Below, piece by piece: positions 7,138 through 13,527 of a stretch of 13,527 nt of DNA. The position numbers and the translations under genes were made by a program. The first letter of the stretch is position 1. Each line of letters opens with the position of its first letter. This DNA is from Cellvibrionales bacterium UBA4435 (GTDB lineage: Bacteria; Pseudomonadota; Gammaproteobacteria; Pseudomonadales; Porticoccaceae): assembly GCA_002390525.1 (NCBI GenBank), contig DGPR01000028.1:5988-19514 (forward strand), read 5' to 3'. Under the pieces are notes generated by a model that searched no databases, was not told the DNA's origin, and saw only the letters and a program-made list of their open reading frames with translations.

Positions 7138-9324
7138 ATGCGTAAAATTTTTGCAACCTGTCCTAAAGGCTTAGAAGAAATTCTTGCAAAGGAGCTCACG
7201 TCGCTTGGGGCAAAGAAAACTAGCCTGACTGTGGCTGGTGTATTTGCTGAAGGTGATATTATTTTCATCTATAAGTCTTGTCTATGGTCCCGGATAGCTA
7301 ATAGAATATTATTACCATTAGCGAAGTTTCAGGTAACCTCAGATAGCGATTTATACAATGGGATAAAAAACATTCCTTGGGAGACCCATTTCACCCCGCG
7401 CGAAAGCATTGCTGTAAATTTTTCTGGATCTAACGATGTAATACGTCATACGCAATTCGGGGCCCAGCGAGTTAAAGATGGGATTGTTGATAAATTAAAT
7501 GAGCACTACAACGATCGCTCAGATGTTGATTTAAAAAACCCTGATATCCGAATTAATGTTCGGTTGTCTAAAGATCAAGCTAACGTCAGTTTTGATATGT
7601 CTGGTGATAGCCTCCATAAGCGTGGATACCGCAAAGCAATGGTGGCTGCAACACTGAAAGAAAATCTTGCAGCTGCTTTGCTGTTCCGAGCAGATTGGCC
7701 TAATTTATCAATTAAGGGGGGCGCCATAATTGATCCTATGTGTGGTAGTGGAACACTGCTAATCGAAGCAGCACTCATTGCTGCAGATATAGCTCCAAAT
7801 TTGAATCGAGAAAAATTTGGGTTTCACGGATGGTTACAGCATGATTGTAATTTATGGTTCCAAATTAGGAGTGATGCGCTTGATAGATGTGCAGTTGGTC
7901 TTGCAAAAGAGCTACCTGAGATACGAGGTTACGATAAAGACTCCAAAGCAATTGTAGCCGCTCAAGAAAATATAATATCAGCAGGACTTGATAGACATAT
8001 TCGGGTGATCTCTAAACCATTAGTGGCGTTTAAATTACCAACCCATAAAAAAATACGGTGCGGCCTAGTAATCTGTAATCCTCCGTATGGTGAGAGATGG
8101 GGTGATGTTGAAGATCTTAAGCCTTTATATAGAGACCTTGGTGAGATTCTCAAAAGAGAGTGTCCAGGATGGAAATTTGCAGTCATTACAGGGAATTCTG
8201 AATTATCTGGTGAATTGAAACTTCGTTCAGAAAAAAAATATCAAATATTTAATGGAGCTATACCAAGCCAATTAATTTTATATCAGCTAAATAATTTAAC
8301 CGATAGGGTAGTATCATCATTTCAAAAAAAAATTATATCTGAAAAAAAGCAGATATCTGAAGGCGCTTCAATGCTTTTTAATCGCCTAAAGAAAAATACA
8401 AGAAAACTTAATGGATGGATAAAGCAGTCGAATATAAATTCATATCGACTTTATGATTCGGATATACCTGAATATGCGGTAGTTATTGATATTTACGGGG
8501 ATTCAGTTCATATTCAAGAATACGCTCCACCATTATATATTGACCCCAATCAATCAAAAAAACATCTAAAGGAGGTTAGAGAGGCGGTAACCTCTTTTTT
8601 TGATGAACAGCATTCTAGATTAATTTTTAAGGAGCGCAGAAGACAAAAAGGCTCCAGCCAATATCACCCAAAGAATGATAAAAATAGTGAAGATTACATA
8701 TTCAATCTTACCGAGAATGGTTATATTTTCGAGATCAATATGAGTGCTTATTTGGATACAGGGCTTTTTCTAGATCACAGACCAGTTCGGAGGCTAATCC
8801 ACGGTCTGTCCCAAAATAAAAGATTTCTTAATTTATTTTGCTATACCGCTTCAGCCACTATTTATGCTATTAAAGGGGGAGCTAAATCAAGCCTGAGTAT
8901 CGATATGTCGAAGACCTATGTCGATTGGGCAAAAAGAAATTTTTCTTTAAATAGTATATGTAGCAAATCTAATGAGCTTATAAGGGAAGACTGCTTAGTT
9001 TGGCTTGATAAAAATGTTAAAAATAAAGATAAGTTGAATCAGTATGATTTAGTTTTTCTTGATCCACCTACGTTCTCTAATTCAAAAAAAATGGACTCTA
9101 CATTTGATGTACAAAGAGATCATATAGAGTTAATCAAAAAATCTATGTTGCTGCTAGACCAGAACGGGACATTAGTATTTACAAATAATTTCCGTAATTT
9201 TTCTATGTCTTCGGATATCATAGAAAGATATCAGGTTTGTAATATAAGTGACAAAACATTTGATCCAGACTTCCAAAGAAACAAGAAAATTCATAACTGT
9301 TGGATTATCAAGCATGCTAAATAA
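7138..9324 (+). CDS. rlmL: Bifunctional 23S rRNA methyltransferase RlmK/RlmL
   Basis: The fused enzyme makes m2G2445 (RlmL half) and m7G2069 (RlmK half) in 23S rRNA (E. coli numbering) during large-subunit assembly. The 728 residues are slightly longer than E. coli RlmKL (702). The N-terminal region (1-160) is the THUMP-containing RNA-binding part, starting RKIFATCPKGLEE. The RlmL methyltransferase follows, with SAM motif DPMCGSGTLLIEA (199-211) and catalytic NPPYGER (314-320). The RlmK half (about 400-728) has FEINMSAYLDTGLFLDHR (531-548), SAM motif LNLFCYTAS (564-572) and LDPPTFSNSKKM (641-652). No Shine-Dalgarno sequence precedes the ATG, but no better in-frame start exists and the residues align with the E. 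coli N-terminus. It begins 26 bases after pepN, and its last 11 bases overlap the next gene. Confidence 0.96.
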   Translation: MRKIFATCPKGLEEILAKELTSLGAKKTSLTVAGVFAEGDIIFIYKSCLWSRIANRILLPLAKFQVTSDSDLYNGIKNIPWETHFTPRESIAVNFSGSNDVIRHTQFGAQRVKDGIVDKLNEHYNDRSDVDLKNPDIRINVRLSKDQANVSFDMSGDSLHKRGYRKAMVAATLKENLAAALLFRADWPNLSIKGGAIIDPMCGSGTLLIEAALIAADIAPNLNREKFGFHGWLQHDCNLWFQIRSDALDRCAVGLAKELPEIRGYDKDSKAIVAAQENIISAGLDRHIRVISKPLVAFKLPTHKKIRCGLVICNPPYGERWGDVEDLKPLYRDLGEILKRECPGWKFAVITGNSELSGELKLRSEKKYQIFNGAIPSQLILYQLNNLTDRVVSSFQKKIISEKKQISEGASMLFNRLKKNTRKLNGWIKQSNINSYRLYDSDIPEYAVVIDIYGDSVHIQEYAPPLYIDPNQSKKHLKEVREAVTSFFDEQHSRLIFKERRRQKGSSQYHPKNDKNSEDYIFNLTENGYIFEINMSAYLDTGLFLDHRPVRRLIHGLSQNKRFLNLFCYTASATIYAIKGGAKSSLSIDMSKTYVDWAKRNFSLNSICSKSNELIREDCLVWLDKNVKNKDKLNQYDLVFLDPPTFSNSKKMDSTFDVQRDHIELIKKSMLLLDQNGTLVFTNNFRNFSMSSDIIERYQVCNISDKTFDPDFQRNKKIHNCWIIKHAK

Positions 9325-9553
9325 AGTTATAACAATTTACGTTGGTAACAATTGCCATCTATGTGAAATAGCAAAAGATCTCATAATAGAAGCCTTAAAA
9401 GCAACTGACTGGAAATATAATGAGGTTAACATATCAAATAACGTGTTACTTAGAGAAAAATATGGATTGCGAATACCTGTGGCTGTTAATCCTGAGGGGA
9501 GTGAAAAAAGCTGGCCATTTACACCTAGTCAAATTAAGCAGCTTATTTTATGA
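9314..9553 (+). CDS. Glutaredoxin-like (DUF836-type) thioredoxin-fold protein
   Basis: A 79-residue protein with a minimal thioredoxin fold. The N-terminal strand VITIYVGNNCHLCEIAKDL contains a CxxC redox motif (C14, C17), and GLRIPVAV supplies the cis-proline P55 expected opposite it. The length and the C-terminal SWPFTPSQIKQLI fit the short glutaredoxin family PF05768/DUF836. A role in thiol-disulfide exchange in the cytoplasm is inferred; no partner is known. The frame is open upstream to a possible ATG at 9248, but that would add 22 residues encoded inside rlmL. The ATG at 9314 places the first beta strand where the family has it. The resulting 11-base overlap with rlmL suggests translational coupling. 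Confidence 0.85.
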   Translation: MLNKVITIYVGNNCHLCEIAKDLIIEALKATDWKYNEVNISNNVLLREKYGLRIPVAVNPEGSEKSWPFTPSQIKQLIL

Positions 9554-9561
9554 TCTTTGAT

Positions 9562-9583
9562 AAAAACTCTAAAAGTATTTTTT
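9562..9583. terminator. Possible weak bidirectional terminator between converging units
   Basis: In the 29-base gap between the convergent glutaredoxin and MDR genes, AAAAACT (9562-9568) can pair with AGT (9574-9576) and a T run (9578-9583) across a CTAAA loop, with one bulged base. The structure has just one G-C pair and is flanked by A/T runs in both directions. It is the only candidate I see for ending either transcript, and a weak one. Confidence 0.25.
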
Positions 9584-10599
9584 CATTCTTCGCCTAACTT
9601 GATAAGCAATTTACCAAGATTTTCGCCTCGGTATATTGCTGAAATAGCAGATGGTGCCTTTTCAATACCATGCAAGATATCTTCACGATAGTTTATTTCA
9701 CCAGAGATTACCCACTTAGTCAGAGCTAATAGAGCCTCTGAATAGCGCTCCTTGTGATCAAATATTAGGAAACCTTCCATACGAGCTCGTTTGATTAATA
9801 TTTGACGTTCTAATCTAGGCCCTAGAGGCGGAGGGTTCCAGCTAGAAATAGAAGCAGTACCGCAAAGTACAACTCTCGCACCAATATTAAGTTTTTGAAT
9901 TACCTTGTCACTGATTGTTCCCCCAGTATTATCAAAATATATATCAATTCCTTGAGGACAATATTTAGCTAAAGAGCTTGTAAGATTGTCATTCTTGTAG
10001 TCTATTGCTTGATCATATCGATATATATTTTTGCACATATCCACTTTTTTTTGGCCCCCTGTTATACCAACTGTGGTGCACCCCTTGATTTTAGCTATTT
10101 GGCCAACACAAGAGCCAACTGACCCAGCAGCAGTTGATACTACAACAGTTTCTCCGGAAACAGGTTGTCCGACACTAAGGAGTCCAAGGTATGCAGTTAT
10201 ACCATTTATACCAGCCACACCTAACGATGTTGACATTGGAAGAGTATTAGTTGTTATTTTTCTATCAACAACACCAGCATCCACTAAAGCATATTCTTGC
10301 CAACCAAATAAACCAGTAACCAGGTCACCAGGTTGATAATCGGAATGACAGGAATCAACAACGATACCAGTAGCAAAAGATTTCATGACACTATTGAGTG
10401 CCACAGGTTGTGCATAATTACCAATTGCGCTTACCCAGCCTTTCATTGCTGGCTCTACAGACAAAAAAATATTTCGAATGATTATTTTACCCGTTGATAT
10501 TTTTGGCAGAACAGTCTTAATAATTTTAAAATCTTCTGCTTCAGGAATATTTTTTGGTCTTTTTTTAAGAATTACCTGTCTATTTTCGTAATGATCCAT
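9583..10599 (-). CDS. Zinc-independent MDR-family NADP-dependent oxidoreductase (leukotriene B4 dehydrogenase / CurA-like)
   Basis: A 338-residue medium-chain reductase that probably uses NADPH to reduce the alpha,beta double bond of enones or related carbonyls, as in the PTGR/LTB4DH and E. coli CurA (YncB) group. The GroES-like half carries NRQVILKKRP near the start and LSVEPAMKGWV (46-56). GINGITAYLGL is at 130-140. The Rossmann half has AAGSVGSCVGQIAKIKG (157-173) and FDNTGG (222-227). The catalytic and structural zinc cysteines of alcohol dehydrogenases are absent, consistent with the zinc-independent subgroup. No Shine-Dalgarno sequence is evident, but the start matches the family N-terminus. 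It is the last gene of the leftward cluster, 18 bases after the S4 gene. The true substrate cannot be read from the sequence. Confidence 0.9.
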   Translation of the reverse strand: MDHYENRQVILKKRPKNIPEAEDFKIIKTVLPKISTGKIIIRNIFLSVEPAMKGWVSAIGNYAQPVALNSVMKSFATGIVVDSCHSDYQPGDLVTGLFGWQEYALVDAGVVDRKITTNTLPMSTSLGVAGINGITAYLGLLSVGQPVSGETVVVSTAAGSVGSCVGQIAKIKGCTTVGITGGQKKVDMCKNIYRYDQAIDYKNDNLTSSLAKYCPQGIDIYFDNTGGTISDKVIQKLNIGARVVLCGTASISSWNPPPLGPRLERQILIKRARMEGFLIFDHKERYSEALLALTKWVISGEINYREDILHGIEKAPSAISAIYRGENLGKLLIKLGEE

Positions 10600-10617
10600 G
10601 GATTCTGGCGCCCAAAT

Positions 10618-10830
10618 TTATAAAAGATTTATATGAAGTATCTCACCATTAAAAACAATGGTATCCCCAGCTATAATTTTTTTTCGTTTCCTTTTCTCTA
10701 CACAGTCATTAACCTCTACTAGCCCGTTAGCTATTGCACTTTTAGCTGCTCCACCGCTTTCAAGTAAACCCTCAAATTTTAATATTTTATATAATTCAAC
10801 AGGTTCTTTATTAATACTGACTATTTTCAT
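10618..10830 (-). CDS. Small S4-domain RNA-binding protein (YbcJ-like)
   Basis: A 70-residue protein that is essentially one S4 domain. ELYKILKFEGLLESGGAAKSAIANG forms the two-helix part and LVEVNDCVEKRKRKKI the basic RNA-binding loop, followed by GDTIVF. It aligns along its length with E. coli YbcJ, which has the same SGxxAKxAIAxGxVxVxxxVExRKRxKI pattern. It is expected to bind structured RNA in the cytoplasm; the target is not established. The AGG beginning in the tatD stop codon (TAG) lies seven bases before the ATG, so translation is probably coupled to tatD, whose stop is only seven bases upstream. Identification is firm; function is only at the level of the domain. Confidence 0.92.
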   Translation of the reverse strand: MKIVSINKEPVELYKILKFEGLLESGGAAKSAIANGLVEVNDCVEKRKRKKIIAGDTIVFNGEILHINLL

Positions 10831-10837
10831 TTTGTGC

Positions 10838-11662
10838 CTATATCAAGTTAAAAAATTGAGTTGAGTTACTAGTTGTTTTTTTCGAAATCTCTATGATTGA
10901 TTCCGGACGATGCTTAGCGATTTCTTCAACGACTAAAGGTAAAAAAGCTGGTTCATTTATCCGATTTTTTGATGTTTTTTTTATTATGTTTGGTAACAGG
11001 TATGGCGCGTCAGTCTCGACCATCAACCTATTAATCGGTATATTGCCAACATTATTTTTTAGCTCACCTCCGCGCCTTTCATCACATATCCATCCAGTAA
11101 TTCCAATATAAAGATCCAAATCTAGATAATTAAATAACGCTGCTTTTGTTCCTGTAAAACAATGTATAACTACATTTTTAAGCTGAGCCCTATGAGTGCT
11201 TAATATTTCTAATTGTCTCTTATGTGCGTCTCTCTCGTGTAAAAAAACTGGTAAACCTAGTTCAGTAGCTAATTGAAGTTGGTTTTCGAAAGCTATTTCT
11301 TGCTCCTTAGGTGTGGATATATTACGGTTGAAATCAAGTCCTATTTCACCAATAGCCACTACACTTTTATCGCTAGCGATCTCCTTAAGATTATTAAAAC
11401 TTTCACTATTATATTCTTTGGCATGATGAGGGTGAATACCACATGTTGTATATATCATATTTGGAAAATTTTTAGATAAGTCTTTACAAATATTGATACC
11501 CTTTATGCTATCCAGTTCTGATATACCAGTAATAACGAGCTTTGAGACATTAGCATTTTTAGCTCGATTTACAATGGATATTAAAGTCTTTTCAAAAGAT
11601 CGATGAGTGAGGTTGACACCAATATCTATTAATGCGTTTTCTGATCTAATTGTACTGCTCAT
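10838..11662 (-). CDS. tatD: TatD-family metal-dependent nuclease
   Basis: TatD is a TIM-barrel, metal-dependent hydrolase with 3'-5' exonuclease activity on DNA and RNA, linked to repair of oxidative damage. The 274 residues follow E. coli TatD closely rather than its paralogs YcfH and YjjV. Shared segments include LIDIGVNLT (11-19), CGIHPHH (74-80), VVAIGEIGLDFNRNISTP (101-118), PVFLHERDAH (138-147), VIHCFTGT (165-172), YIGITGWICDERRG (185-198) and ETDAPYLLP (216-224). Metal ligands E106, H142, H167 and D218 are present. In place of the amidohydrolase HxH motif it has GVN, as in TatD proper. Despite its historical name the protein is not part of the Tat translocase. Its ATG overlaps the slt stop (ATGA, 11659-11662), indicating translational coupling. 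Confidence 0.95.
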   Translation of the reverse strand: MSSTIRSENALIDIGVNLTHRSFEKTLISIVNRAKNANVSKLVITGISELDSIKGINICKDLSKNFPNMIYTTCGIHPHHAKEYNSESFNNLKEIASDKSVVAIGEIGLDFNRNISTPKEQEIAFENQLQLATELGLPVFLHERDAHKRQLEILSTHRAQLKNVVIHCFTGTKAALFNYLDLDLYIGITGWICDERRGGELKNNVGNIPINRLMVETDAPYLLPNIIKKTSKNRINEPAFLPLVVEEIAKHRPESIIEISKKTTSNSTQFFNLI

Positions 11663-13527
11663 AATTTAGTAATTTCTTCTTGGTTGCTAATTATCTCTTC
11701 ACTTTCATTTAGTTTTTTTGCATAAATTGATGAAAAAGCTAATACATTTTGCACATAGTTTCGTGTTTCATTAAATGGTATTGCTTCAATCCAAGCATCG
11801 AAAGGTATGTTACCCCCAGTTTTTTTCCTCCAGCGACTTACCCTTGTTGGCCCAGCATTATATGAGGCTATTGCGAGAATACGATTACCATTAAATCTAT
11901 CAAGCATCTTTTTAAAGTATAGGCTGCCTAATGCTATATTTATTCCTGCGTCATACAAGCCAACCACCGGATCAAAAGAAATATTATTATTACTCGCTAC
12001 TTGTTTTGCTGTAGCAGGCATAAGCTGCATTAAGCCTTTGGCGCCAACAGGAGATGTTGCTTCATGATGAAAAGAACTTTCTTGTCTAGCCAGAGCCATT
12101 AGTAAATGCATAGGTATTTGGTTTATTTTTGCATTTTTTTTAAATAAGTCCTTAAAAGCAAGAGGAAATCTAAGATTAGTATCATTCCAGTAACTAGCTT
12201 TTATCATGCTTGTAATAGCACCATTGTGCCATAGCCATTTTTTAGATATGTGAGCTGCTGAAATCCACTGTTTTTTTGAAAAATTCCTTGTTGCTTTATT
12301 CCACTCTCTGCGTGCTGAGAGATTTAGGTTATGGTGAAGAAGCTCCCTCGTCCTTTTAATACCTACTTGAGATTCTAGTTCTATTAATTCAACTTGACTT
12401 GGCGTTGAATCCTTATATCGCATATTATTAGATAGCCCCAGTCGTTGAGCGCTCAAAAAACCATAAAAACTTCTCTCGCCGGATAACTTTTTATAACCAC
12501 TTAAGTCTGGGTTCTTAGAGTCACCATCAATAATCTCAGTTAACCTTTGATTCCAATATTTCCATACCTGTTTGTTTTTTAAGACTTGAGGCATTTTTTC
12601 TATCCAGATTTGAGCATCTTTCCAATCAGCTATTTGGATAGATTGACGAACTCTCCATTCTAATATTTTATGACCAGAAGAATGAATATTTTTTGTTAAA
12701 TATTCATCTGATTCTGCCTTCTTTTTTTGTTTAAAAAGACTTTTTATTAAAGAGCTACTAATTTTTATTTTTTCTGCTTCAGAAAATTTATATTTTTTTT
12801 GATACTTTAAAAAGACCTTGGTTGCTAAACGCGCATTTTTTTTTGCTAAACGCACCAATCCATAAGTAACCGCAGTGTGAATTTCGCTAGTATTATTAAT
12901 TAACTCTTTCGGAGTAAAGAAATTATGATTGATGACGGTACTTTCATTTTTATATGTTTCATATAGCTTTGTTGCAAGTTTTTTATTATCTTTATTATTA
13001 ATAAATCTTGAAACATATTTTGATAGTTGATAATTACGTTTAGCGATTGATTTTGCATACCTATCCCACGCAACTTCTTCTGTAATAAGATCATCTTTGA
13101 TCAAAATATCGAATAATTTGTCGCATTCTTTGGGTTGTGAATTGCCAGAAGACCAAAGTTTTAGAGCAGCTTGAATAGCACTTTTTTTATTACTCGTGTC
13201 GTTCTTAATTCTTGCAAATTGGTAGTAACATCTCTGTCTTATTGTTGCTCCACTTTCCTTGTAGTCAGCTAAATAATCTTGCCATCTGTTGTGTTTTCTC
13301 AAAACTTCGAGCCAATAATGTCGTACATTGTCAGAAATTGCTGATTGATCATGTTCCTCTAAGAATTTCCTTATATCATCTTTAGGAAAGCTGCGAATTT
13401 TTTGCAGTAACTCTTGTGCTAAAAGATAGTGTTTTATTGGATAGTCGTTAAGTTTTGTATATTCATATTGATAGGTTGTCATGTCTCTTTTTTGAAGCGC
13501 ATCATATGCAGCTCTAAAAATTTCACG
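11659..13527 (-). CDS. slt: Soluble lytic murein transglycosylase (5' end outside window)
   Basis: Slt is a periplasmic exo-lytic enzyme that cleaves the MurNAc-GlcNAc bond of peptidoglycan with formation of 1,6-anhydroMurNAc. About 622 residues are visible. The long N-terminal part is the all-helical superhelical U/L region that makes the doughnut shape. The catalytic domain comes at the end: MALARQESSFHHEA with the catalytic glutamate, SPVGAKGLMQLMPATA, ASYNAGPTRVSRW and FDAWIEAIPFNETRNYVQNVL. An internal ATG at 13480-13482 is not the real start. The frame stays open to the window edge, and the 15 extra codons (REIFRAAYDALQKRD) look like the start of a mature Slt. The signal peptide is therefore beyond base 13527. 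It heads the leftward cluster and overlaps tatD by four bases. Confidence 0.94.
   Translation of the reverse strand, partial: REIFRAAYDALQKRDMTTYQYEYTKLNDYPIKHYLLAQELLQKIRSFPKDDIRKFLEEHDQSAISDNVRHYWLEVLRKHNRWQDYLADYKESGATIRQRCYYQFARIKNDTSNKKSAIQAALKLWSSGNSQPKECDKLFDILIKDDLITEEVAWDRYAKSIAKRNYQLSKYVSRFINNKDNKKLATKLYETYKNESTVINHNFFTPKELINNTSEIHTAVTYGLVRLAKKNARLATKVFLKYQKKYKFSEAEKIKISSSLIKSLFKQKKKAESDEYLTKNIHSSGHKILEWRVRQSIQIADWKDAQIWIEKMPQVLKNKQVWKYWNQRLTEIIDGDSKNPDLSGYKKLSGERSFYGFLSAQRLGLSNNMRYKDSTPSQVELIELESQVGIKRTRELLHHNLNLSARREWNKATRNFSKKQWISAAHISKKWLWHNGAITSMIKASYWNDTNLRFPLAFKDLFKKNAKINQIPMHLLMALARQESSFHHEATSPVGAKGLMQLMPATAKQVASNNNISFDPVVGLYDAGINIALGSLYFKKMLDRFNGNRILAIASYNAGPTRVSRWRKKTGGNIPFDAWIEAIPFNETRNYVQNVLAFSSIYAKKLNESEEIISNQEEITKL

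Noticed and set aside
7575..8186. Two minus-strand open reading frames (7575-7778 and 7962-8186) inside rlmKL
   Set aside because: Both are antisense to conserved methyltransferase motifs (DPMCGSG and NPPYGER regions) and resemble nothing known.
10031..10336. Plus-strand 101-codon open reading frame opposite the MDR oxidoreductase
   Set aside because: Antisense shadow of conserved Rossmann-region codons; the opposite strand has the full family motifs.
12900..13094. Minus-strand 64-codon frame inside slt
   Set aside because: An alternative frame within the coding sequence of slt on the same strand; lysine- and isoleucine-rich product expected from AT-rich DNA.

Overview
The window is ordinary, densely packed chromosomal DNA from an AT-rich gammaproteobacterium. 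The evidence is a set of recognisable gammaproteobacterial housekeeping genes (ihfA end, a MerR-type regulator, nadK, pepN, fused rlmKL, queD, tatD, slt). The gene neighbourhoods resemble those of Pseudomonas and its relatives: ihfA / MerR regulator / tRNA-Pro, and nadK / rhomboid / DUF1315 / pepN. That synteny is recalled, not searched. Base composition is strongly AT-biased (about one third G+C by eye), gaps are short and several genes overlap. This suggests a compact, possibly marine, member of a Pseudomonadales-like lineage. I see no insertion sequence, phage gene, CRISPR array or toxin-antitoxin pair.

Left part (1-2254): the last codons of ihfA overlap a MerR-family regulator, followed by tRNA-Pro(GGG). 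Next come a TIGR01777/YfcH-type SDR protein on the plus strand and queD on the minus strand, which meet tail to tail with a 4-base overlap. A tRNA-Val(UAC)-tRNA-Asp(GUC) pair follows, with a clear sigma-70-type promoter and a GC-rich discriminator.

Middle part (2478-9553, all plus): nadK, a rhomboid intramembrane protease, a DUF1315 (YeaC-like) protein, pepN, rlmKL and a small glutaredoxin-like protein whose start lies inside the end of rlmKL. Spacing is mostly 25 to 55 bases, so much of this run could be co-transcribed from the AT-rich gap upstream of nadK.

Right part (9583-13527, all minus): a tight cluster transcribed right to left, slt (soluble lytic transglycosylase, whose 5' end lies outside the window), tatD (ATGA overlap with slt), a YbcJ-like S4 RNA-binding protein and a zinc-independent MDR-family oxidoreductase. 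It converges on the glutaredoxin gene.

Functionally the window mixes RNA metabolism (three tRNAs, queuosine precursor synthesis, 23S rRNA methylation, an S4 protein), NADP supply and redox chemistry (NAD kinase, glutaredoxin-like protein, MDR reductase), proteolysis (PepN, rhomboid) and cell-wall turnover (Slt). I found no convincing undescribed system. The findings are modest points about gene boundaries, starts and local arrangement.
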